64,000 nucleotides of DNA, taken from NCBI RefSeq assembly GCF_014164585.1, contig NZ_JACJFM010000003.1:100397-164396 (forward strand), written 5' to 3'. This DNA comes from Oceanospirillum sediminis (lineage in GTDB: Bacteria; Pseudomonadota; Gammaproteobacteria; Pseudomonadales; Halomonadaceae). The notes under the pieces are model-generated. The model saw only the letters and a program-made list of their open reading frames with translations, was not told the DNA's origin and did no database searches. The first letter of the stretch is position 1; the number at the start of each line of letters is the position of its first letter. Below are positions 36,601 to 45,893 of this stretch, piece after piece. Position numbers and translations under genes: made by a program.

Positions 36601-37133
36601 AACTGACTGAAGCACTGGATATGCTGGAAAATGCTATCAGAAAGATTGATAAAGAGACCCGGCAAAGGTTTAAGCAGACTTTTGATGATGTTAACAGCTG
36701 GTTGCAGCGACTGTTCCCGAAAGTGTTTGGCGGAGGCAGTGCCTGGCTGGCGTTAACCGGTGACGATATGCTGGAAACCGGTGTGTCTATTATGGCCCGG
36801 CCACCGGGTAAGAAAAACAGTACGATTCATTTGCTGTCCGGTGGTGAAAAAGCCCTGACGGCGATTGCACTGGTTTTTTCTATTTTTCAGTTGAATCCGG
36901 CACCCTTCTGTATGCTGGATGAGGTAGATGCTCCATTAGATGATGCAAATGTTGGGAGGTATGCCAATATGGTTAAAGAAATGTCGACTCATCTACAGTT
37001 TATTTATATCAGTCATAATAAAATTGCCATGGAGATGGCTGACCATCTGATGGGTGTCACCATGCAGGAGCCTGGTGTATCCCGCATTGTTGCGGTAGAT
37101 ATTGATGAAGCATCGGCATTAATTGATGTTTAG
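33624..37133 (+). CDS. smc: Chromosome segregation ATPase SMC
   Basis: A 1169-residue SMC protein that compacts and segregates the chromosome with ScpA/ScpB. The N-terminal head has Walker A '[20 protein letters not shown]'; two long Gln/Glu-rich coiled coils flank a hinge domain at about 500-660; and the C-terminal head has the signature '[16 protein letters not shown]' and Walker B '[16 protein letters not shown]'. The start '[18 protein letters not shown]' is canonical. Presence of smc rather than mukBEF fits a Pseudomonas/Oceanospirillales-type host. zipA follows 81 bp later. Confidence 0.97.
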   Translation: [1169 protein letters not shown]

Positions 37134-37214
37134 CAGACTGCATGTATAAAAAGTGTACAAACTATCGTAAAATAGTGATTAATTGACGTTTTTTATTGAC
37201 AGGATTTTTTCTGC

Positions 37215-38984
37215 ATGGGTTTACAAGAGTTGCTGATTGTTCTTGGCGGCGTGGTGATTGTGCTGATTATTGTCGATGGTATCCGACGTATGCGCAAACC
37301 GACTGAGCCGGATCAGCCAGAAGAAGAAACAGAATCTGATCCGGAAGATAAGGCTCGCCGGGAGGAGATTCGACGCGAACTGCCTAATGGCGGAGCTCGA
37401 GTGGTAAAAACTCATAATCCGGAAACGTTCGAAAACGATCCATTTCCAGTCCTGCGCAATGAAGTTGAGATTGATGCCAACTACGTACCCTCAGAGCAGA
37501 CAGATGCTCAGGAAGATAAGATATCTGATAAAGCTTCTTTTACAATGCCTGAGCAGATGATGCCGGAGGCGACTGATAATGTCCATAGTGAATCATCTGT
37601 TAATATCGATAATCCTGCACCTGAGCCAGAAATAACGGCTCAGCAGACGGTTTCACCGGATGATATTCCGGAAGAGATAGATAGAACGGACAGCGCCTAC
37701 TTTGATCATTTCTGTCAGCCTGAATCAGCCGAAGCTGATATTCAGGCTGAGATGCCCGCCACAGCCCCTGCTCCGTCAGCATTGGATGAGCCTGTTTATT
37801 ATGCTGAGTCTTCTGAGCCGCCTTCTGCTGGTGAGGCTACAGCGATAACGCCTTCTGAGGGTAGTATCTCTTATGATAATGGCGTGGCTGCCGGCACTGC
37901 GGATAGCTTTCAGCCTGTTCAGGCTGATGATCATGGTTATGTTACGCAAGTTAATTCGTTCGAATCGCAATCGGGTTATGAACCTGAAGAGATTGTTTCT
38001 GACTATTCTGATATTTCAGGTGATTCGCCTGCAATTGCTCCGGTATCTGCTCCGGAAGACACTGTATCTGAAGATATTACTGTACCGATGGAGGAAGCCT
38101 TCCGGGAGGAAGTCGAACGCCGGGCTGATTCAGAAGAGGCTCTGCAGCAGGAAGTGGCTCAGATGTTTGAGCCTAAAGAGCCAGAAGCCAAAGAAGATCC
38201 GGTTCAGGCTGCCATACGTCGGATTAAGGGTAAGCACACCGGTCCAAGGCCTTCTGAAGTGGCAAAGCGTCGCCTGAAAAGTGATCTGGATAAACAGGCT
38301 CCGTCAATTACCGTTCCCCCCGAGCCTGCTGCTGATCCCGGAACTTTTGTTGCTGAAACATCTGAATCTGTTGAAATGATGAATCCGGCAAATATTCCGG
38401 GTATGGTATCTGATGCTATGCCACTTGAATCGGCTACGACAGCCAGGCCTGTACCTGACAATGGGGTTCGTATCAGAGAAAAACCCGTCAAACGTAAGCC
38501 TGTGATGTCTGAAGAGGAAGAGCGTTCTCAGTTCGCCGGAGCATCTGAGTTAATGATTCTTCATGTTAAGTCAAAAGATCCGGCTGGCTTCCCGGGAGCG
38601 ACATTGCTGCACATTGCTCTGGCGTGCGGCATGCAGGTTGGAGAGATGCAGGTTTTTCACCGTTTCAGGAAAACCGATACCGGTCCAAAAATAGAATTTT
38701 CGATGGTTAGCTCGGTTAATCCGGGTACCTTTGATATTGATTCTATTGATGAACTCTATGTACCAGGTGTGTCTTTTATTATGGCTCTGCCTGCTCCTGA
38801 GAGCAGTCAGGAGTGCTTTACTCTGATGCTGGAAACGGCGAAAGTCGTCGTTAAAAACCTGAATGGTGAACTGCGGGATGAAAACAGAGGTGTGATGACT
38901 CCTCAGACTGTGGAACATTACCGGCAGAGAATTCAGGATTTTGAACGCCGTCGCCAGCTGGCTGAAAAAGCGGCGAGTCGTTAA
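37215..38984 (+). CDS. zipA: Cell division protein ZipA with extended linker
   Basis: A 589-residue divisome protein that tethers FtsZ to the inner membrane. An N-terminal membrane helix (about 4-22) is followed by a basic patch, a very long acidic Pro/Glu/Ser-rich linker (about 35-440) and the C-terminal FtsZ-binding domain (about 450-580; 'LMILHVKSKDPAGFPGATLL', 'FRKTDTGPKIEFSMVSSVNP'). The E. coli protein is about 330 residues, so the linker is unusually long. The smc-zipA-ligA order is well conserved. Confidence 0.95.
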   Translation: MGLQELLIVLGGVVIVLIIVDGIRRMRKPTEPDQPEEETESDPEDKARREEIRRELPNGGARVVKTHNPETFENDPFPVLRNEVEIDANYVPSEQTDAQEDKISDKASFTMPEQMMPEATDNVHSESSVNIDNPAPEPEITAQQTVSPDDIPEEIDRTDSAYFDHFCQPESAEADIQAEMPATAPAPSALDEPVYYAESSEPPSAGEATAITPSEGSISYDNGVAAGTADSFQPVQADDHGYVTQVNSFESQSGYEPEEIVSDYSDISGDSPAIAPVSAPEDTVSEDITVPMEEAFREEVERRADSEEALQQEVAQMFEPKEPEAKEDPVQAAIRRIKGKHTGPRPSEVAKRRLKSDLDKQAPSITVPPEPAADPGTFVAETSESVEMMNPANIPGMVSDAMPLESATTARPVPDNGVRIREKPVKRKPVMSEEEERSQFAGASELMILHVKSKDPAGFPGATLLHIALACGMQVGEMQVFHRFRKTDTGPKIEFSMVSSVNPGTFDIDSIDELYVPGVSFIMALPAPESSQECFTLMLETAKVVVKNLNGELRDENRGVMTPQTVEHYRQRIQDFERRRQLAEKAASR

Positions 38985-39024
38985 TACGTTTGCCTGCTTG
39001 TTGTTCTGATGTGAATTGCCTTAT

Positions 39025-39051
39025 AAAAGGTCACAGAGATGTGACCTTTTT
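39025..39051. terminator. Terminator after zipA
   Basis: A 10-bp perfect stem (AAAAGGTCAC with GTGACCTTTT), 6-base loop and T tail; symmetric enough to act on either strand. Confidence 0.88.
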
Positions 39052-39121
39052 GACGTTTATCCCGAATAACTGATACTGAATTATCCACATGCCTGGCCTG
39101 ACTGTTTTATCGACTACCTGA

Positions 39122-41218
<2,097 letters not shown>

Positions 41219-41267
41219 AGTACCCCGCTAATAAAATCGGGCAGGGAATGTTGAGGGGATTCTTTCT

Positions 41268-41912
41268 GTGAAGAGTAAAGGTGTGTCGGAGACAGTTCGT
41301 CGAGGTTCTGTACCCATTGTGATGGCTTTAACACTGAGCGGGCTGGCGGGGTGCGCTGTTGCACCTCCGAACAATACCAGCAATGCCTGCGATATTTTTA
41401 CTCAGTATCCTGATTGGTATGCTTCAGCTAAAGCGTCGGAAAAGCGCTGGGGAACGCCTGTGCCTATTATGCTGGCGATCATCAATCAGGAATCAAACTT
41501 CAGAGCGGATGCTAAGTCCGGGCGTTATGACTTCCTGGGAATTCCTCTGTTCCGGAAGTCGACATCATATGGTTATGGTCAGGCTCTGACATCAACCTGG
41601 GATGATTATCAGAGTGCTACTCAGAAACCGCTGGCACGACGTAATAGTTTCCATGATACCGTCGATTTTATCGGCTGGTATAACTATCAGAGCTATGAGC
41701 GCAATAAGATTGCGCGCAATGATACCTATTATCTTTATCTGGCCTACCATGAAGGGCATACCGGATATGCCAACCAGACCTATAAAGATAAGCAATGGCT
41801 GAAAGATGTTTCAGATAAAGTGGCCAGACAGGCTATGACGTATGACCGTCAGATGAAAGAATGCCGGACTCGATTTGATCCGGATGCATCTGGCTGGTCA
41901 CTATTCCGTTGA
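41268..41912 (+). CDS. Lytic transglycosylase-like lipoprotein
   Basis: A 214-residue protein with a GTG start, a signal peptide and lipobox 'LSGLAGC' (lipidated C29), so it should be anchored in the outer membrane. The remaining domain resembles the SLT/lysozyme-like fold: a Glu in 'MLAIINQESNFRADAKSG' (E75) in the catalytic position, then 'SYGYGQALTSTWDDYQ' and 'YYLYLAYHEGHTGY'. It probably cleaves peptidoglycan. It starts 49 bp after ligA; the gene-specific function is not known. Confidence 0.82.
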   Translation: MKSKGVSETVRRGSVPIVMALTLSGLAGCAVAPPNNTSNACDIFTQYPDWYASAKASEKRWGTPVPIMLAIINQESNFRADAKSGRYDFLGIPLFRKSTSYGYGQALTSTWDDYQSATQKPLARRNSFHDTVDFIGWYNYQSYERNKIARNDTYYLYLAYHEGHTGYANQTYKDKQWLKDVSDKVARQAMTYDRQMKECRTRFDPDASGWSLFR

Positions 41913-41972
41913 TATCCAATCTGATTTTGTCATCAAAGCCAGTATGTAACTACCTTTACAAGGCATATTATT

Positions 41973-42221
41973 ATGATTGAAGTGCCATACCGGGATATTT
42001 CACCGGATGCACTGCAAGGATTGCTGGAGGACTTTGTCACACGTCAGGGATATGACACTGCAGAAACGGAATTAAGTCTGGAAGATCTGGCTGCTCAGGT
42101 ACGCCAGCAGCTGATCACAGGACAGTTGACCATCGTTTATGATGGTGTGACAGAGTCTGTGACAGTACTGACTAAACAGGAGTATCATGCTCGTTTACAG
42201 AGTGCCGGATTAAACTCCTGA
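41973..42221 (+). CDS. YheU family protein (UPF0270)
   Basis: An 82-residue protein of the YheU/UPF0270 family: 'IEVPYRDISPDALQGLLEDF', 'FVTRQGYDTAETE', 'QVRQQLITGQLTIVYD'. The E. coli protein is about 72 residues. No biochemical function is established. A likely terminator follows 22 bp after the stop. Confidence 0.85.
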   Translation: MIEVPYRDISPDALQGLLEDFVTRQGYDTAETELSLEDLAAQVRQQLITGQLTIVYDGVTESVTVLTKQEYHARLQSAGLNS

Positions 42222-42243
42222 TGGCTTACACGGTGAGCAATGC

Positions 42244-42273
42244 AAAGGGTCTGTGTTGTACAGGCTCTTTTTT
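42244..42273 (+). terminator. Terminator after the YheU gene
   Basis: A 10-bp stem AAAGGGTCTG / CAGGCTCTTT with two G-U pairs and a 7-base loop, running into a T tract. Confidence 0.7.
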
Positions 42274-42795
42274 CATTTTGTCCTGATGACCTGTCTCTCT
42301 TCTGAATATCGACAGCATACTACATGCTGCCCAGCAACAGATATCCGTGAAAAAGCCTTGTCATATTGCAAGTGCGGAACTGACAATGCTCCGAAGTATA
42401 ATTACTTCGATTTCAATCATCATACCGATCAATAGTTTTATCAGTGATATCACTCTGGAATGATTTTTCTTCACTGGATTATTAACTACCCTGATTAATG
42501 ATGTGCTTTATATGAGTATTCAAGGGTGTGTCCCGGAACTGGCCATGATATGGACGACAGGATAAGTTTCTGGCGCTTTAAAGGTCTCTATCTGTTTTCC
42601 TCTGGCCTGGAGTAATCGAAAGTAATCCGATAAAACATCAGAGATTATGAATCCTGATACGGGTTACTAGCGTATATGAAATCAAGCTAGCGTTAAATGA
42701 TCAGGTAGCGATTGTATGCTCTGGTCCGATTGGTATTTTAACAATACGGATCATGCCTGATAGATACAGACCTGTCGGCTTTTAATGGGACGACT
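42274..42795. other. Non-coding stretch with candidate operator upstream of the oxidoreductase fusion
   Basis: About 520 bp with no convincing gene on either strand. It holds a direct repeat CTAGCGT at 42667-42673 and 42687-42693, 20 bp apart start to start and both followed by ATGA-containing sequence. The right-hand copy lies about 100 bp before the downstream ATG. A possible promoter (TTGTAT near 42712 and TATTTT near 42732) follows the repeats. Function is inferred only. Confidence 0.4.
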
Positions 42796-45015
42796 ATGAA
42801 AAAGATTATTCTACTCAGTGTACTTGCAGCCGTAATCGCTGTGTTTTTTGCCTTTGATCTGGACCAGTATCTGACACTGGAAGGATTAAAAGCCAGTCAG
42901 CAGCAACTGGAAACCTGGCAGACAGAATCACCTGGGCTGACAACGCTGGTGTTTTTTCTGGTGTATGTTGCTGTAACGGCCTTATCGTTACCTGGTGCGA
43001 CCATTATGACTCTGGCGATTGGGGCTGTATTTGGTCTGTTCTGGGGGCTGGTACTGGTATCTTTTGCTTCAACTGTCGGGGCAACTCTGGCCTTCCTGGT
43101 AGCGCGTTTTGTGCTGAAAGACAGCGTACAGGCAAAGTTTGGTAATCGGTTAGAAGCGATTAATCAGGGGGTAGAGCGTGAAGGAGCTTTCTACCTGTTT
43201 ACCCTGCGTCTGGTGCCAGTGGTGCCTTTCTTTCTGATTAACCTGTTAATGGGCCTGACCCCAATTAAAACCCGGACTTTCTACTGGGTGAGTCAGCTGG
43301 GTATGCTGCCAGGTACTCTGGTGTACGTTAATGCCGGTACTCAGCTGGGTCAGGTGGATAGCTTAGCTGGCATATTATCGCCGGGTATTATCCTGTCATT
43401 TGTACTGCTGGGTATTTTTCCGATTCTGGCGAAAAAATTGCTGGATCAGATCAAACAGCGCCGTGTTTATCAGGGCTACCAGAAGCCTGCCCATTTTGAT
43501 CGTAACCTGGTGGTGATTGGTGGTGGTGCGGCAGGTCTTGTCAGTGCTTATATTGCTGCAGCAGTCAAAGCGAAAGTGACTCTGATTGAAGCCCATAAAA
43601 TGGGTGGTGATTGCCTGAACTATGGTTGTGTGCCATCTAAAGCGCTGATTAAAAGTGCCAAAGTGGCTCAGCAGATGAAAGACGCTGAACACTATGGCCT
43701 GGAATCGGTACAGCCTCGGTTCAGTTTCCGCAAGGTGATGCAGCGTATCCATGATGTGATTGCAAAGGTTGAGCCCCATGACAGTGTGGAGCGTTATACC
43801 AGCCTGGGTGTTGAAGTGTTGCAGGGCTATGGCAAAGTAATTGATCCCTGGACGGTAGAGGTCAGGCTGAATGATGGCGGTGTGCAACGTCTGACAGCCC
43901 GCTCGATTGTGATTGCTGCCGGTGCTCAGCCATTTGTTCCACCGATTCCGGGGATTGAAGATACAGGCTATCTGACCAGTGATACTCTGTGGGAAGAACT
44001 GGCAAAAGAAGACGATATTCCTGAGCGTATGGTATTGCTGGGTGGCGGGCCTATTGGTTGTGAGCTGGCACAGAGTTTCGGGCGGCTGGGCTCCAGGGTG
44101 ATTCAGGTGGAGCGTAATCCACGTCTGATGATGAAAGAAGATCCGGAAGTGTCAGAGCTGGCTAAGGCCGCGCTGGAGAAAAGCGGTGTGACCGTACTGA
44201 CCAGCCATGATGCGGTGCGTTGTGAACTACGTGGTGATGACAAGGTACTGATTCTGAGTTATCAGGAAAACGGTGAGCCAAAAGAGAAAGAGATCGTCTT
44301 TGACCGTCTGATCTGTGCTGTAGGGCGTACTGCCCGTCTGACCGGTTATGGTCTGGAAGCTCTGGGTATTGAAACGGAGCGCACTGTGATTACGAATGAG
44401 TATCTGGAAACCCTGTATCCGAATATCTACGCGGCGGGTGATGTGGCCGGACCTTATCAGTTTACTCATACTGCGGCACACCAGGCCTGGTATGCGGCTG
44501 TGAATGCGTTGTTTGGCGAATGGAAGAAATTTAAAGCAGATTATTCGGTGATTCCATGGACTACCTTTATTGATCCTGAAGTGGCTCGTGTTGGTCTGTC
44601 AGAATCAGAGGCGAAAGAAAAAGGTATTGCTTACGAAGTAACCCGTTATGGCATTGATGATCTGGACCGGGCTATTGCAGACAGCACGGCAGAAGGTTTT
44701 GTTAAGGTGCTGACTGTACCGGGCAAAGATAAAATTCTGGGCGTCACTATTGTGGGTATCCATGCGGGTGATTTGCTGGCTGAGTTTGTGCTGGCGATGA
44801 AACAGGGACTGGGCTTGAATAAGATTCTGGGTACGATTCACACCTATCCGACTCTGGCGGAAGCCAATAAATATGTAGCCGGTGAATGGAAAAAAGCCCA
44901 TGCACCGGAAAAACTGCTGGCCTGGGTTGAGAAATATCATGACTGGAAGCGTGGTAAGCCCCAAACAGGTTCTGCAGCGGAAAAGAGCCGTGCTCACTCT
45001 GGTAATCAGGCCTGA
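42796..45015 (+). CDS. VTT/DedA-domain membrane protein fused to flavin disulfide oxidoreductase
   Basis: A 739-residue fusion. Residues 1-225 form a polytopic membrane domain of the VTT (TVP38/DedA, SNARE-associated) family, with 'LSLPGATIMTLAIGAVFG' and 'LRLVPVVPFFLINLLMGL'. Residues 235-720 are a pyridine nucleotide-disulfide oxidoreductase like mercuric reductase or lipoamide dehydrogenase: FAD motif 'VVIGGGAAGLVSAYIAA', redox pair C273/C278 in 'GGDCLNYGCVPSKALI', NADPH motif 'LLGGGPIGCELAQSFGRLG', 'YAAGDVAG', and the C-terminal dimer domain 'HTYPTLAEAN'. No C-terminal Cys pair or HMA domain for mercury is seen. Substrate unknown; the architecture occurs in other gammaproteobacteria. Confidence 0.9.
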   Translation: MKKIILLSVLAAVIAVFFAFDLDQYLTLEGLKASQQQLETWQTESPGLTTLVFFLVYVAVTALSLPGATIMTLAIGAVFGLFWGLVLVSFASTVGATLAFLVARFVLKDSVQAKFGNRLEAINQGVEREGAFYLFTLRLVPVVPFFLINLLMGLTPIKTRTFYWVSQLGMLPGTLVYVNAGTQLGQVDSLAGILSPGIILSFVLLGIFPILAKKLLDQIKQRRVYQGYQKPAHFDRNLVVIGGGAAGLVSAYIAAAVKAKVTLIEAHKMGGDCLNYGCVPSKALIKSAKVAQQMKDAEHYGLESVQPRFSFRKVMQRIHDVIAKVEPHDSVERYTSLGVEVLQGYGKVIDPWTVEVRLNDGGVQRLTARSIVIAAGAQPFVPPIPGIEDTGYLTSDTLWEELAKEDDIPERMVLLGGGPIGCELAQSFGRLGSRVIQVERNPRLMMKEDPEVSELAKAALEKSGVTVLTSHDAVRCELRGDDKVLILSYQENGEPKEKEIVFDRLICAVGRTARLTGYGLEALGIETERTVITNEYLETLYPNIYAAGDVAGPYQFTHTAAHQAWYAAVNALFGEWKKFKADYSVIPWTTFIDPEVARVGLSESEAKEKGIAYEVTRYGIDDLDRAIADSTAEGFVKVLTVPGKDKILGVTIVGIHAGDLLAEFVLAMKQGLGLNKILGTIHTYPTLAEANKYVAGEWKKAHAPEKLLAWVEKYHDWKRGKPQTGSAAEKSRAHSGNQA

Positions 45016-45052
45016 GATAATTGATTATCCGAGTCTGAAACCTTATAAAGCA

Positions 45053-45081
45053 GACCTGAGTAGCAGAGTGCTACTCAGGTC
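45053..45081. other. Perfect 13-bp inverted repeat between convergent genes
   Basis: GACCTGAGTAGCA and its exact reverse complement separated by three bases (GAG), 38 bp after the oxidoreductase fusion stop and 62 bp from the end of yiaA. No T tract on either side, so it may be a weak bidirectional terminator or a stabilising 3' stem. Confidence 0.6.
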
Positions 45082-45142
45082 ATCTGGTACTCAGTGTCAT
45101 AGGCATCATACTGGATAATATGAACAAGGATGACTTTTTGTT

Positions 45143-45598
45143 CTATTGGGGGTCGCTATCGATGGCCTGCTCATGATGGTTGCTGAGGGTATCAGAGGAG
45201 GCTTGTCCAGCCAGATCCCGAGTATTTTTCTGAATTGTAACTGAAGCAAAGATACTCAGAATAAAAGACATGCCGTAAAAGCCTTTTTCACTTGGAGTCA
45301 GCGTGGCATTCCAGAGACCTGTCACCAGTAGAAGTATGGCGGCAATCAAAGACAACCAACATAACAGATAGTAAATTCGGGTGACGGGAATACCTTCCAT
45401 TTTATCCCGCACAGATTTCTGCAGTGATATCGCAGCGAACAGACCAAATAACATAACGGTCAGGTAATAGCCTTTTTCATTTAGCGGCATATCCGAGTTC
45501 CAAAGACCTGACAGATAAGCCCCCAGTCCGGCTGATAAGGCCAGCCATGAGGCTGCGACAAAAGTCGGAGTAGGTTGATTGACCGGTTGATTCGACAT
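45143..45598 (-). CDS. yiaA: YiaA-type inner membrane protein
   Basis: A 151-residue protein with two repeated units, each of two membrane helices joined by a short loop: 'ASWLALSAGLGAYLSGLWNS', 'EKGYYLTVMLFGLFAAISLQK', then 'WLSLIAAILLLVTGLWNA', 'EKGFYGMSFILSIFASVTIQK'. This duplicated pattern is the YiaAB two-helix domain. Function is unknown. It is divergent from the two-component operon, so the intervening 200 bp may serve both. Confidence 0.85.
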   Translation of the reverse strand: MSNQPVNQPTPTFVAASWLALSAGLGAYLSGLWNSDMPLNEKGYYLTVMLFGLFAAISLQKSVRDKMEGIPVTRIYYLLCWLSLIAAILLLVTGLWNATLTPSEKGFYGMSFILSIFASVTIQKNTRDLAGQASSDTLSNHHEQAIDSDPQ

Positions 45599-45730
45599 GT
45601 TGTCTGATACTCCTTTTCCAGAATGGTTATCGCATATTACACATCTGATCTGCTATTCGCTATGAAAGCTCTGATCTGATATTGCCCCCCTGTGCCAGGA
45701 TAGTTGTCCAACCAGGAATATTTTATTGGC

Positions 45731-45747
45731 CTTAAGGAAAGCTTAAG
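45731..45747 (+). promoter_or_regulatory. PmrA/QseB-type response regulator box
   Basis: A perfect direct repeat CTTAAG-GAAAG-CTTAAG, half-sites 5 bp apart (11 bp start to start), matching the established PmrA-type box YTTAAG-N5-YTTAAG. It lies about 160 bp before an OmpR/PmrA-like regulator gene, and the second half-site occupies the -35 position relative to TATAGT at 45764. Autoregulation by the adjacent regulator is inferred. Confidence 0.72.
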
Positions 45748-45763
45748 TCTGTTGCGCCAGGCT

Positions 45764-45769
45764 TATAGT
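45764..45769 (+). promoter_or_regulatory. Candidate -10 element of the two-component operon
   Basis: TATAGT starting 17 bp after the second CTTAAG half-site ends, a spacing expected if the box replaces the -35 hexamer. A transcript would start near 45776 and include the small ORF at 45797. Confidence 0.5.
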
Positions 45770-45796
45770 CAGCAGAACCGGATAGAGGGGCAGGAA

Positions 45797-45865
45797 ATGT
45801 TTCAGAGCCTGTATGCACTGGTTATGGTATATATCGTGATTTTGCAATTACTGAGCAGTTTTTAA
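45797..45865 (+). CDS. Possible 22-residue hydrophobic leader peptide
   Basis: A short ORF with ATG, a good ribosome binding site (AGGGGCAGGA just upstream) and 22 codons coding an almost wholly hydrophobic peptide (starting MFQSLYALVM, ending LQLLSSF), the size of one membrane helix. It sits in the predicted leader of the response regulator mRNA, 28 bp before that gene. Small membrane peptides next to PhoPQ/PmrAB-type systems are known to modulate sensors, but I cannot assign this one. It could be fortuitous. Confidence 0.4.
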   Translation: MFQSLYALVMVYIVILQLLSSF

Positions 45866-45893
45866 AATAGATATGATAATTCGGGAATAACAG

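Noticed and set aside
42253-42435. 60-codon ORF after the YheU gene
   Set aside because: It begins inside the terminator, has no ribosome binding site and its composition (Cys, His, Tyr rich) looks random.
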